DNA of 64,000 nucleotides, taken from NCBI RefSeq assembly GCF_040790665.1, contig NZ_CP160849.1, positions 1,451,501-1,515,500 of the forward strand, written 5' to 3'. Position numbers and translations under genes: made by a program. Positions within the stretch are counted from its first letter, which is position 1. Every line of letters starts with the position of its first letter. Below the pieces are notes generated by a model. That model did no database searches and was not told the DNA's origin. It saw only the letters and a program-made list of their open reading frames with translations. The DNA comes from Sulfitobacter pontiacus (GTDB taxonomy: Bacteria > Pseudomonadota > Alphaproteobacteria > Rhodobacterales > Rhodobacteraceae). Shown here in pieces: positions 9,403 to 20,504 of the stretch.

Positions 9403-10352
9403 TCATCTGGCGTGCCGGGCTGATCTGGCTTTTACTGGCGGGCACGGCCCATGCGCTGGATCTGTCGTTGCCCGCTGCGGCGCGGCAGACCGTGACGCGC
9501 GATACCGACCCTGACAGCTATCTTGCCCCGACCTCTGCCTTTGAGGACGGCGGCTTTGCCAGCGTCAAGATCGAAGGGTCCATCGCGCGCTCTGCGTGGC
9601 GGCTTGATGCGCCGGGACTGTCTCCTTTGCAGATCATGCGGCCCCTGCGCACGCAGCTAGAGGACGCGGGCTACAGGATCGTGCTGGATTGCAGCGCCGA
9701 GGTCTGCGGCGGTTTCGATTTCCGCTTTGCGATCGAAACATTGCCCGCGCCGAACATGTATGTCGATCTGCGTCAGTACCAGTTTGTCACCGCCGTCAAA
9801 GGGTCGCTGCAATCGCCGAATGCAGTTGTGACCCTTCTGGTTAGCACAACCGATACCTCTGCCTATCTGCAGATCGTCGAGGCGGATGCGCAGGGCCAAG
9901 CGTCCAGCCCATCGGTGCCGGAGGTGGCGGAAGACACCCAGACCTTGGCCCCCGATGCCCCCGCACAAAGCCAGTCCGAGATGGCTGCGGCGTTGCAGAA
10001 TACCGGCCATGTGGTGCTGGCTGCGCTTGATTTCGGCTCCGGCACCGCGGCCTTGGGGCAGGGGGAGTTTGATGCGCTGGTCAATCTGGCGGCGGTGCTG
10101 AAAGACCAGCCTGATCTGCGGATTGTTCTGGTGGGCCACACCGATAGCGTCGGCGGGCTGCAAAACAATATTGCCCTGTCGCGAAGCCGCGCGGCGGCGG
10201 TGCGGCGGCGGCTGATTACGGCGCATGGCATCGCAGGCGACAGGATCGAGGCGCAGGGCATGGGCTATCTGTCGCCAATCGCGTCCAACCAGACCAAAGC
10301 GGGGCGCGACGCCAATCGACGGGTCGAGGCCGTGCTTTTACCCGCGCCCTGA
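9399..10352 (+). CDS. OmpA-family periplasmic/outer-membrane protein
   Basis: 317 residues. Signal peptide 1-19 ending in GTAHA; a poorly conserved middle domain (about 40-160) with a Cys pair (DCSAEVCGG); an acidic/Pro-rich linker (about 165-200); and a C-terminal OmpA peptidoglycan-binding domain with VGHTDSVGG and the NRRVEA end near residues 245-313. Probably exported and bound to the cell wall. Different from the small OmpA lipoprotein at 19.7 kb. Coupled to the AhpD-like gene by a 4-nt overlap. Confidence 0.88.
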   Translation: MIIWRAGLIWLLLAGTAHALDLSLPAAARQTVTRDTDPDSYLAPTSAFEDGGFASVKIEGSIARSAWRLDAPGLSPLQIMRPLRTQLEDAGYRIVLDCSAEVCGGFDFRFAIETLPAPNMYVDLRQYQFVTAVKGSLQSPNAVVTLLVSTTDTSAYLQIVEADAQGQASSPSVPEVAEDTQTLAPDAPAQSQSEMAAALQNTGHVVLAALDFGSGTAALGQGEFDALVNLAAVLKDQPDLRIVLVGHTDSVGGLQNNIALSRSRAAAVRRRLITAHGIAGDRIEAQGMGYLSPIASNQTKAGRDANRRVEAVLLPAP

Positions 10353-10362
10353 CCCCGAACAG

Positions 10363-10395
10363 AAAAATCCCCGCATCCCTGAAAAGGGAGCGGGG
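10363..10395 (-). terminator. Intrinsic terminator downstream of the LysR gene
   Basis: CCCCGC-ATCCCT (10369-10380), GAAA loop, AGGGAG-CGGGG (10385-10395). On the minus strand the stem is followed by ATTTTTCT, so it ends the LysR transcript; on the plus strand there is no U-tract. Confidence 0.75.
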
Positions 10396-10443
10396 GCAGC
10401 CACATGTGGGCTCAGTTCACCGAGGGCAGTTGGTGATCTCGTG

Positions 10444-11349
10444 TTACCAGTCCGTTGGACCTTTTTCGGCAAAGGTATGGGCTAGAAAATCAATGAAGGC
10501 GCGCACCTTGGGCTGGGTGAACCGGCCCGGAGGATAGACGGCGTAGATGCCTTGGGTCTCAAGCGGGAGATCGGGGATTGCGTCTTCGACCAGCCCTTTC
10601 TCCATCGCGTCGGCATACAGAAAGCTCGGCAGGTAGGCGATGCCAAGGCCAGAAATGGCGGCGTTCAGCAGCGATTGCCCGTCATTCACCGACAGCCAAC
10701 CAGCGGTGCGCACCTGACGCTTTTCGCCCGACGGCGAGGTCAGCTTCCACATATTGCCGCTGGACTGGTTGGAATAATGCAGCAGCTTGTGATCGTTCAG
10801 ATCGTCGATCTTTTCGGGGCGGCCGTATTTCTCGAAATAGGCGGGGGAGGCGATCATGCGTTTGGTCGTCTCGGTCAGCTTGCGGGCCCGCAGTGTGCTG
10901 TCTTCCAGCTCTCCGATACGGACGGCCATGTCGAAACCTTCGCTGATCAGTTCGACGTAGCGGTTGTTCAGCACCATATTGACGGTGATGTCGGGGAAAT
11001 CGGCGAGGAATTCGGATAGTGCGGGTGACAGATGGTTCACCCCAAAGTCCGTCGCGACCGAGATCCGCAAAAGGCCAGAGGGCGCGGATTGCATAGAGGT
11101 CACAAGCGCATCGGCTTCGCCCGCGTCATTCAGCACGCGGCGGGCACGGTCGTAATAGGCAAGCCCGATCTCTGTCGGGCTGACACGGCGGGTCGTGCGG
11201 TTCAGCAACCGCGCCCCAAGCCGCGCTTCAAGCGAGGATACGTGTTTGGATACGGCGGATTTGGAGATACCCATCTTCTTGGCCGCATCGGTAAAGCCAC
11301 CCTGGTCCACGACCGTGGCGAATGCTTCCATCTCTGTCAGGCGGTCCAT
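10444..11349 (-). CDS. LysR-family transcriptional regulator
   Basis: 301 residues. N-terminal winged HTH (1-60; GGFTDAAKKMGISKSAVSKH) and a C-terminal substrate-binding domain. The family member type is the YafC/DmlR-like group that often starts MDRLTEMEAFATVV. A GGGGA ribosome site precedes ATG 11349. The nearest gene on either side runs the same way (ZntB-like) or convergent (OmpA), so no target can be named from context. Confidence 0.92.
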   Translation of the reverse strand: MDRLTEMEAFATVVDQGGFTDAAKKMGISKSAVSKHVSSLEARLGARLLNRTTRRVSPTEIGLAYYDRARRVLNDAGEADALVTSMQSAPSGLLRISVATDFGVNHLSPALSEFLADFPDITVNMVLNNRYVELISEGFDMAVRIGELEDSTLRARKLTETTKRMIASPAYFEKYGRPEKIDDLNDHKLLHYSNQSSGNMWKLTSPSGEKRQVRTAGWLSVNDGQSLLNAAISGLGIAYLPSFLYADAMEKGLVEDAIPDLPLETQGIYAVYPPGRFTQPKVRAFIDFLAHTFAEKGPTDW

Positions 11350-11485
11350 ACCCGTCCCCTTTCATCATCTGCGTCTGGAAAGGGTATGGGGGCCAAATCA
11401 GGCAGGATCACGGCAGCGGTGAGACAGTGGAGAGGTATTTATAGGGATCGTTCGCGGCGGGGAAACAGGGCGCGCCGTGCTGTGG

Positions 11486-12427
11486 CTAAATCCAGCGGAC
11501 CAGTTTCAGGACCAGAAACATAAGCAGCGCCAGCCCCGCCATGCCGAGACAGAGGATGGTAAACGCCCAAGGATGGTCCACCCCCGGCATCCCGGCGACG
11601 TTGACGCCGAACAGACCGGTCAGAAACCCCAGCGGCAGAAAGATCGCCGCGGCGACCGACAGCACATAGCCGTGGCGCGCTTGGCGCTGCGCGATATTGG
11701 CGTCGTGCTCTTCCTGAACCGACACCAGCCGGTCGCGCAGCTCGTCCAGTTCTTCTACCGCGATCAGCGCGCTGTTGGCCTGCTCGCGCAGCTCAAGCTG
11801 GCTTTCGTCGGGGATCAGTGGAATATCAAAGGCGGCCAGCTTGGCCAGTGCCTCGCGTTGGGGGTCAAGATAGCGCCGCAGCCGGATCACGCTGCGCCGG
11901 ATTTCGGGCAGCTCATGGGGCATCGGGGTGTTCTTGTCCTCTAGATCATCCTCGAAGAACTCCGCCTGTTCATCCAGCGTTGCAACGTGTTCCTGCACCC
12001 GCAGGGTCAGGCGACCCACGAGCGCTTCGAGGAACTCGGCAGGGCTGGGAGGGGCCTTTTGCGCTTCGGCCTCGCGGCGGATGGCGTCTATGGCAAAGAC
12101 CTTCTTGCGGCGCACGGTGATCAGCAGGTCGGAATCCACATACATCCGTACCGATACCATTTCATCGGCATCCTGCCCCTCGTTCATATTGATGCCGCGC
12201 AGGTTCAGGATCAGCCCGCCTTCAAAGCGGTCACAGCGCGGGCGGGTCTGTTTCTGGATCAGCGATCCGGCGGGGATTTCATGCAGGTGTTCGCGGACCC
12301 AGGGTTCAAGCATCGGGTCGGCCAGATCAAAGTGCCACCAGCGGTAGATGCCCGGCCCCGTAAGATGCGTGTCGGTGGGCACTTGGGTCGTGCCATCGGC
12401 AAAGATATCGAAAACGCAAATCGGCAT
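11486..12427 (-). CDS. zntB: CorA-like divalent cation transporter, ZntB subfamily
   Basis: 313 residues from the ATG at 12427. A long cytosolic N-terminal domain with an extended helical region rich in Glu/Leu (about 130-250), then two C-terminal membrane helices separated by GVNVAGMPG, the CorA-type pore motif in its ZntB variant (CorA has GMN). Pentameric inner-membrane channel; ZntB homologues move Zn2+. A MFQGVA extension from 12445 is possible but less typical. Confidence 0.85.
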   Translation of the reverse strand: MPICVFDIFADGTTQVPTDTHLTGPGIYRWWHFDLADPMLEPWVREHLHEIPAGSLIQKQTRPRCDRFEGGLILNLRGINMNEGQDADEMVSVRMYVDSDLLITVRRKKVFAIDAIRREAEAQKAPPSPAEFLEALVGRLTLRVQEHVATLDEQAEFFEDDLEDKNTPMPHELPEIRRSVIRLRRYLDPQREALAKLAAFDIPLIPDESQLELREQANSALIAVEELDELRDRLVSVQEEHDANIAQRQARHGYVLSVAAAIFLPLGFLTGLFGVNVAGMPGVDHPWAFTILCLGMAGLALLMFLVLKLVRWI

Positions 12428-12514
12428 GGCCACACCCTGAAACATCTATTGATCCGGGTATTTTGACAGACCGGCGCGGAGGCGCAAGATGTGCTGCCCT
12501 TGTGGCGCGGGCGA

Positions 12515-12550
12515 AAGACGGGGCAGGCCACGACAGCCTGCCCCGTTTTG
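12515..12550 (-). terminator. Strong hairpin downstream of fadH
   Basis: Perfect 11-bp inverted repeat ACGGGGCAGGC (12518-12528) / GCCTGCCCCGT (12536-12546) right after the fadH stop. The minus-strand tail is only CTTT; the plus-strand tail GTTTTG is better, but no plus-strand gene needs it. Probable fadH terminator. Confidence 0.65.
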
Positions 12551-12561
12551 GTCGACATACC

Positions 12562-15248
<2,687 letters not shown>

Positions 15249-15370
15249 CAAAGGGGCGGCCCGCGTTCACCGTCTGCCCGATTGCGTAGCGGATATGGGC
15301 CAATGTGCATGATCGGAAACCGATAGTGCTGATTTGACCGGCCGCGCGGGCGTCGTGTGTCTTTTTCGGC

Positions 15371-15429
15371 CGTCGCGAACTTGACGGGGCGGGGGCGGAT
15401 AGGAAACAGGTGGCTATCGGCGCGCGACG
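15371..15429 (+). promoter_or_regulatory. Possible structured 5' leader upstream of purU
   Basis: Perfect 7-bp closing stem CGTCGCG (15371-15377) / CGCGACG (15423-15429) encloses an 18-nt G-rich asymmetric loop and an inner hairpin GATAG (15398-15402) / CTATC (15414-15418). It lies 31 nt upstream of the purU ATG. I do not recognise a known riboswitch class; the high G+C makes chance pairing possible. Confidence 0.35.
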
Positions 15430-15459
15430 TCGGACCGCTTTGCCACAGGAAAAATCCCG

Positions 15460-16344
15460 ATGAAGACATATGCCCTGACCGTGACCTGCCCCTCTGCGCG
15501 CGGGGTTGTTGCGGCAATTGCGAATTACCTGGCCGATCAAGGCTGCAACATCTCGGACAGTGCCCAGTTCGACGATAAGGAAACCGGCGGTTTCTTCATG
15601 CGCGTCAGCTTTGAAAGTGAAGCCGAGGTTGATCTGGCGACCCTGTCAGACGGTTTTGCCGATGCGGCGCGGCCCTTTGACATGGCCTATGAGTTCCACG
15701 ACGAAGCGGTGAAGATGAAGGTCGTCATCATGGTTTCGCGCTTCGGGCATTGTCTGAACGATTTGCTGTACCGCTGGCGTATCGGCGCGTTGCCGATCGA
15801 TATTGTCGCGGTGGTGTCCAACCATATGGACTATCAAAAGGTCGTCGTGAACAACGACATTCCGTTCCACTGCATCAAGGTCACGCCGGAAAACAAAGCC
15901 GACGCCGAGGCGCGGATCATGGCTGTGGTCGAAGACGCGGGGGCCGAGTTGATTGTGCTGGCGCGCTACATGCAGATCCTGTCGGACGAGATGTGCCAGA
16001 CGATGTCGGGACGGATCATCAATATCCACCATTCGTTCCTGCCCAGCTTCAAGGGGGCGAACCCGTATAAGCAAGCGTTCCAGCGCGGGGTCAAGCTGAT
16101 CGGGGCGACATCGCATTATGTGACCGCCGATCTGGATGAAGGGCCAATCATCGAACAGGACATCGTGCGCGTCACCCATGCGCAATCCGCCGAAGACTAT
16201 GTCTCGCTCGGGCGGGATGTCGAAAGTCAGGTATTGGCGCGGGCCATTCACGCGCATATCCACCGGCGCGTGTTTGTGAATGGCAACAAGACGGTGGTCT
16301 TCCCCGCCTCGCCGGGGTCTTACGCCTCTGAACGGATGGGGTGA
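15460..16344 (+). CDS. purU: Formyltetrahydrofolate deformylase
   Basis: 294 residues. An N-terminal ACT domain (1-80) followed by a formyltransferase-fold hydrolase domain: VSRFGHCLNDLLYRW near 92-106, active-site NIHHSFLPSFKGANPY near 187-202, and the Asp in DLDEGPIIEQD. It hydrolyses 10-formyl-THF to THF and formate, balancing one-carbon pools. AGGA ribosome site at 15447. In roseobacters purU often supports methyl-group oxidation, but no demethylase is adjacent here. The 211-bp upstream region holds the hairpin listed above. Confidence 0.95.
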   Translation: MKTYALTVTCPSARGVVAAIANYLADQGCNISDSAQFDDKETGGFFMRVSFESEAEVDLATLSDGFADAARPFDMAYEFHDEAVKMKVVIMVSRFGHCLNDLLYRWRIGALPIDIVAVVSNHMDYQKVVVNNDIPFHCIKVTPENKADAEARIMAVVEDAGAELIVLARYMQILSDEMCQTMSGRIINIHHSFLPSFKGANPYKQAFQRGVKLIGATSHYVTADLDEGPIIEQDIVRVTHAQSAEDYVSLGRDVESQVLARAIHAHIHRRVFVNGNKTVVFPASPGSYASERMG

Positions 16345-16356
16345 GCCACGGGGGCG

Positions 16357-16947
16357 CTAGCCGATGGTCGGCACATGCGCCCCTGCGTCCTTGTCCAACA
16401 GATCGATCAGCCGCGGATCATCCGCGACCTCGACCTGCCGCTTGAACGGGGTAAACCCGCTGCGGATGTAAAAGGACAGCGCCTGCGGACTGTCGAGCGT
16501 GCAGGTATGTAGATGAAACCGCGAGATCGGCCGCGCCCAAGCCGTGCGGATCGCGTGGTTCATCAGGTAGCGCCCGGCACCCGACCCGATCAGCGCGGGC
16601 GTCAGTCCGAAATAGGCCAGCTCGCACGTGCCATCAGCCGTGAACTTAAGCTCGAGCAGCGCCTCGTCGCGACCGTCTTTGGTCAGCGTGAAAAACTGCG
16701 TGTCCGCATCCGACAACAGCGCCTGCAATTCGGCGTCGGTTTTTGTGAGCCGTCCGAACCACAGCCAATCCTGTCCGACCCGCCGAAAGATATCACGGTA
16801 CCAGTCCAGTGTTGGGGTCAACGCGCGCAGGGTCACGCCCTCGGGGGCGGGGACATCCCGCAGGGGGGCGGCCTCGCGCATCTCAAGATGTGTGACAACC
16901 ATCGCCAGTTTGCCAAGCGGTACGTCGTGATATCCGTCGGTCAGCAT
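16357..16947 (-). CDS. GNAT family N-acetyltransferase
   Basis: 196 residues from ATG 16947, overlapping the stop of the upstream kinase gene (ATGA), so translationally coupled to it. The acetyl-CoA fold is visible in the LAYFGLTPALIGSGAGRYLMNHAI stretch (P-loop-like GSGAGRYL) and the LHTCTLDSPQALSFYIRSGF segment. The substrate is unknown. A longer reading to 17052 lies inside the kinase gene and was not used. Confidence 0.85.
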   Translation of the reverse strand: MLTDGYHDVPLGKLAMVVTHLEMREAAPLRDVPAPEGVTLRALTPTLDWYRDIFRRVGQDWLWFGRLTKTDAELQALLSDADTQFFTLTKDGRDEALLELKFTADGTCELAYFGLTPALIGSGAGRYLMNHAIRTAWARPISRFHLHTCTLDSPQALSFYIRSGFTPFKRQVEVADDPRLIDLLDKDAGAHVPTIG

Positions 16948-17936
16948 CAGACCAGCCCTTTTTCCTTGAACAGCTCCATCATCGAGGTCTGCGGGCGCGG
17001 GCCAATGTGGCTGATCACCTCGGCCGCACAGATGTTGCCCATCTTGCCGCATGTCTCGAGGTCGCGACCCGTGGCCATGCCATAGAGGAACCCCGCCGCG
17101 AATTGATCGCCGGCACCTGTGGCATCCACGGGGGTCACCTTGGTCACGGGCACGTCGACGCGTTCGCCCTTGCGGATCAGCGTCACGCCGTCGCCGGAAC
17201 GGGTGCAGACGACCGTGTCACAGATCGCCGCGGTGCGGGTCAGCGCGTCTTCCAGATCGTCGGTTTCCCACAGGGCGCGGATCTCGGCTTCGTTGCCGAT
17301 GACATAGCCCAGATCGTTTTCGATCAGCGCGAGGAAGTCATCCCGGTGGCGTTCCACGCAGAAGGGGTCGGAAATCGCGATCCCCGCCATGCCGCCGCCC
17401 GCCGTCGCCGCGCGCGCCGCTTCGCGGAAGGCGGTTTTGCCGGCGTCGTGGTCAAAAAGGTAGCCTTCGAGGAACATCAGCTTGGCCCCGGAGGCCACCG
17501 CCTGCGGAACGTCGTCCGAGGTAAGCCCAGTAGAGATCCCAAGATAGGTGTTCAAAGAGCGTTCCCCATCCGGGGTCACAAAGATCATGCAGCGCGAGGT
17601 CGGGTTCTCGCCCCCGGTCACAGGCGCGTTGACAAAATCTATGCCGATGTCGGTCATTGCTTTGGCATAGAATTGACCCAGATCATCGTCATTCACCCGC
17701 CCGATAAAGGCCGTGGGCAAGCCAAGCGCGCCGATGCCCGCAATGGTATTGGCGACCGACCCGCCGGGGGTCTGCAGACGGTCTTGCATTGTCGCATACA
17801 GGTTTTCCGCGCGGTCCCGCTCGATCAGCTGCATAATGCCTTTTTCGATGCCGTTATCTTGCAGAAACGCGTCATCCGCATGCGAGATCACATCGACAAC
17901 AGCGTTGCCGATGCCAACCACTTCGTATTGGGTCAT
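16947..17936 (-). CDS. PfkB-family carbohydrate/adenosine kinase
   Basis: 329 residues. N-terminal GNAVVDV and GGSVANTIAG motifs and the C-terminal PfkB signature VDATGAGDQFAAGF (from about 270, catalytic Asp277). Roseobacter homologues are annotated as adenosine kinase; ribokinase-type sugars remain possible. It phosphorylates a sugar or nucleoside hydroxyl with ATP in the cytosol. Sits between nth (4-nt overlap at 17933) and the GNAT gene (overlap at 16947), forming an nth-pfkB-GNAT operon. Confidence 0.9.
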   Translation of the reverse strand: MTQYEVVGIGNAVVDVISHADDAFLQDNGIEKGIMQLIERDRAENLYATMQDRLQTPGGSVANTIAGIGALGLPTAFIGRVNDDDLGQFYAKAMTDIGIDFVNAPVTGGENPTSRCMIFVTPDGERSLNTYLGISTGLTSDDVPQAVASGAKLMFLEGYLFDHDAGKTAFREAARAATAGGGMAGIAISDPFCVERHRDDFLALIENDLGYVIGNEAEIRALWETDDLEDALTRTAAICDTVVCTRSGDGVTLIRKGERVDVPVTKVTPVDATGAGDQFAAGFLYGMATGRDLETCGKMGNICAAEVISHIGPRPQTSMMELFKEKGLV

Positions 17937-18577
17937 TCGGTTTTTTCCTCATAGGGGCAAAGGTCACGGATGATGCAGGTTCTGCATAGGGGTTTGCGTG
18001 CTTTGCAATGGTATCGCCCGTGCAGGATCATCCAGTGGTGGGCATGGTGTTGGAAATCAACTGGGATATTATCCTCGATCGCGCGTTCTACTGCATCGAC
18101 GGTTTTGCCGGGGGCGATGCGTGTGCGATTGCCGACGCGAAAGATATGCGTGTCCACCGCCTGCGCCGGATAATGCCACCACATGTTCAGCACAACATTC
18201 GCCGTCTTGCGGCCCACGCCGGGCAACGATTGCAGCGCCGCGCGGCTGTTGGGCACGACCCCGTCATAGTCATCCACCAGAATCTGGCTCAGCTTCATCA
18301 CGTTCTTGGCCTTCTGGCGGAACAGGCCGATCGTCTTGATATGTTCGGTCAGCCCTTCCAGCCCGAGGTCCAGCATCTGCTGCGGGTGCTCGACGATCTC
18401 GAACAGGGATTTGGTGGCCTTGTTTACCCCCGCATCCGTGGCCTGCGCGCTCAGCGCGACAGCGACCAGCAACGTATAGACGTTGGTGTGATCCAGCTCG
18501 CCTTTCGGTTCCGCCTCGGCGTCCTGAAAGCGGGTGAAAATCTCGCGGATCGTGTGATAATCAAGGGTTTTGGCCAT
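17933..18577 (-). CDS. nth: Endonuclease III
   Basis: 214 residues. Helix-hairpin-helix with catalytic Lys (LPGVGRKTANVV), catalytic Asp in VDTHIFRV, and the C-terminal [4Fe-4S] motif C-x6-C-x2-C-x5-C (CKARKPLCRTCIIRDLC). DNA glycosylase/AP lyase for oxidised pyrimidines. First gene of a three-gene minus-strand operon; the divergent gene is an alkyl-DNA repair protein, so the locus pairs two DNA-repair functions around a 140-bp intergenic region. Confidence 0.95.
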   Translation of the reverse strand: MAKTLDYHTIREIFTRFQDAEAEPKGELDHTNVYTLLVAVALSAQATDAGVNKATKSLFEIVEHPQQMLDLGLEGLTEHIKTIGLFRQKAKNVMKLSQILVDDYDGVVPNSRAALQSLPGVGRKTANVVLNMWWHYPAQAVDTHIFRVGNRTRIAPGKTVDAVERAIEDNIPVDFQHHAHHWMILHGRYHCKARKPLCRTCIIRDLCPYEEKTE

Positions 18578-18717
18578 GCGCCAAGGGTATGCGTGGTTTC
18601 GCCTCTCAGGGCAAGCCGCGCGCGGCGGATTTTACGGGCGTCGCTGCGGCAGGGGGCTGCGTCATTTGGCGCATGTTTCGGGTCGCGCGGGGGCGGGGCC
18701 TGCCGTAGTCTGGCCCT

Positions 18718-19614
18718 ATGACACATGTACCACAGCACACGCCCCAAACCACCGCCCCCGAAGATGCCGCCACCGCAGACGGCAGCGCCTATCACTACGG
18801 TGTGATGCGGCGGGCGATTGATCTGATCGATGCCGCCGCCGACCCGCTGGCGCTGGATCAGATCGCGGGCGAAATGGGGATGAGCCCGGCGCATTTCCAG
18901 CGGCTCTTCTCGCAGTGGGTGGGGGTGTCGCCGAAACGCTATCAGCAATATCTGATGCTGGATCACGCCAAATCACTGCTGCGCGACCGCTTTACCACGC
19001 TCGACACGGCGCACGAGCTGGGGTTGTCCGGCTCTGGCCGGCTGCACGACATGTTCCTGCGGTGGGAAGCCATGAGCCCCGGCGATTTCGCCCGCAAGGG
19101 GGACGGGCTTGTGATCTCGTGGGGGTGGTTCGACAGCCCCTTTGGCCCGGCACTGGTTATGGGCACGCCACGGGGGATCTGCGGATTGGCGTTCTCGGCC
19201 GAGATGGGCACCGATGCGGCGATGGAGGATCTGTGCCGCCGCTGGCCGGGGGCGACATTCCGCGAGGATCCGGCGGTACTGCGCGACTGGGTGCAGATTG
19301 CCTTTGGCCTACAGGGAGACGGGACGGACAAGGCCCCGATGTATCTGATCGGCGCGCCCTTCCAGATCAAGGTGTGGCAGGCTTTGCTGGCGATCCCGTC
19401 GGGCCATGTGACCACCTATTCCGAAATCGCCCAGACCATCGGCACGCCCAAAGCGGTCCGCGCCGTGGGCACGGCGGTGGGGCGTAACCCGATCAGCTGG
19501 CTGATCCCCTGCCATCGCGCCCTGCGCAAATCCGGGGGGTTAGGAGGCTATCACTGGGGGCTGCCGGTCAAACGCGCCATGCTGGCGTTTGAATCCGCCC
19601 GCGTCGACGCGTGA
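18718..19614 (+). CDS. AraC-type HTH + methylated-DNA-protein-cysteine methyltransferase fusion (Ada-like, no N-terminal zinc domain)
   Basis: 298 residues. AraC HTH region (about 24-120), then a ribonuclease-H-like linker and the MGMT domain with active site IPCHR (Cys265), preceded by FQIKVWQALLAIP and VTTYSEIAQ. It transfers alkyl groups from O6-alkylguanine to its cysteine. The methylphosphotriester-sensing Ada N-terminal domain (four-Cys zinc site) is missing, so it may not be activated the way E. coli Ada is. Divergent from nth. Confidence 0.93.
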   Translation: MTHVPQHTPQTTAPEDAATADGSAYHYGVMRRAIDLIDAAADPLALDQIAGEMGMSPAHFQRLFSQWVGVSPKRYQQYLMLDHAKSLLRDRFTTLDTAHELGLSGSGRLHDMFLRWEAMSPGDFARKGDGLVISWGWFDSPFGPALVMGTPRGICGLAFSAEMGTDAAMEDLCRRWPGATFREDPAVLRDWVQIAFGLQGDGTDKAPMYLIGAPFQIKVWQALLAIPSGHVTTYSEIAQTIGTPKAVRAVGTAVGRNPISWLIPCHRALRKSGGLGGYHWGLPVKRAMLAFESARVDA

Positions 19615-19740
19615 GCGTATCGGCGGGTTGCTGCCTATGGGTTTGAAGCTGCCGGTTCAACGGGAACAAAGGCTGGTGTAAAGCGTTATGTGACGATTGC
19701 CTCGCCCGAACGGGGCCACAACTTAAAGGCAGAATAAGAT

Positions 19741-20409
19741 ATGACACTTTCGAAAACCTCCATTGCTGTAGCTCTGACAAGCGTTCTGGCGCTGGCTGCT
19801 TGTGAACCCGGTCCGATTGGTGGCAACCCCAACGACCCGAACGCCAACACTCGTAACGGTGCGCTGATCGGTGCAGGCACCGGTGCCGTGATCGGTGCGC
19901 TGTCCAAAGGTGACGGCAACCGTGCACAAGGTGCCTTGGCGGGTGCGGTCGCTGGCGGTGCATTGGGTGCTGGCTATGGCTATTCGCTGGACAAGCAAGA
20001 GGCCGATCTGCGCCGTCAGCTGGATTCCGACGTGATCATCACCAACACAGGTGACCGTCTGATCGTGACCCTGCCGCAAGACATTCTGTTCGCGACAGAC
20101 AGCACGCAGGTTCAGTCCGGTATGCAAAACGATCTGGCCGCACTGGCGCGGAACGTGAACGTCTACAGCAACTCCACGCTGCAAATCGTCGGTCACACCG
20201 ACAGCGATGGCGAAGCGTCCTATAACCAGCAGCTATCCGAAGGCCGTGCGCGCGCCGTTGCGAATGTGCTGGTGTCGAACGGCGTTCCCGGCAGCCGCAT
20301 CCAATCCGTGGGTCGTGGCGAAAGCCAGCCGGTTGCAAGCAACCTGAACGCAGCGGGCAAAGCGCAAAACCGCCGCGTTGAAATCGTGATCCTGCCAAAC
20401 GCTGCCTAA
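19741..20409 (+). CDS. OmpA-family lipoprotein with glycine zipper
   Basis: 222 residues. Lipoprotein signal with lipobox LALAAC (Cys21), a glycine-zipper segment (about 38-82; repeated GxGxxGAxxG pattern), and a C-terminal OmpA domain (about 110-222; VGHTDSDGEASYNQ and NRRVEIVI). Probably an outer-membrane lipoprotein that binds peptidoglycan. Codon use is more even and A-richer than neighbours, consistent with high expression. Monocistronic, closed by a clear terminator. Confidence 0.92.
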   Translation: MTLSKTSIAVALTSVLALAACEPGPIGGNPNDPNANTRNGALIGAGTGAVIGALSKGDGNRAQGALAGAVAGGALGAGYGYSLDKQEADLRRQLDSDVIITNTGDRLIVTLPQDILFATDSTQVQSGMQNDLAALARNVNVYSNSTLQIVGHTDSDGEASYNQQLSEGRARAVANVLVSNGVPGSRIQSVGRGESQPVASNLNAAGKAQNRRVEIVILPNAA

Positions 20410-20429
20410 GCCTTGGCGACATGAACGTG

Positions 20430-20463
20430 AAAGGGCCTCGGCATCTGCCGGGGCCCTTTTGTG
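20430..20463 (+). terminator. Intrinsic terminator of the OmpA lipoprotein gene
   Basis: AAGGGCC-T-CGGC (20431-20442 region), ATCT loop, GCCG-G-GGCCCTT, then TTTTGTG. The stem has one T-G wobble. Confidence 0.85.
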
Positions 20464-20504
20464 TTTGAGGGGTGCCTTACGGGGGCTGACCGGCCGCCGC
20501 GGCG

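Noticed and set aside
15249..15459. Known THF, SAM or glycine riboswitch before purU
   Set aside because: I could not match any consensus core; only reported as a possible unclassified structure.
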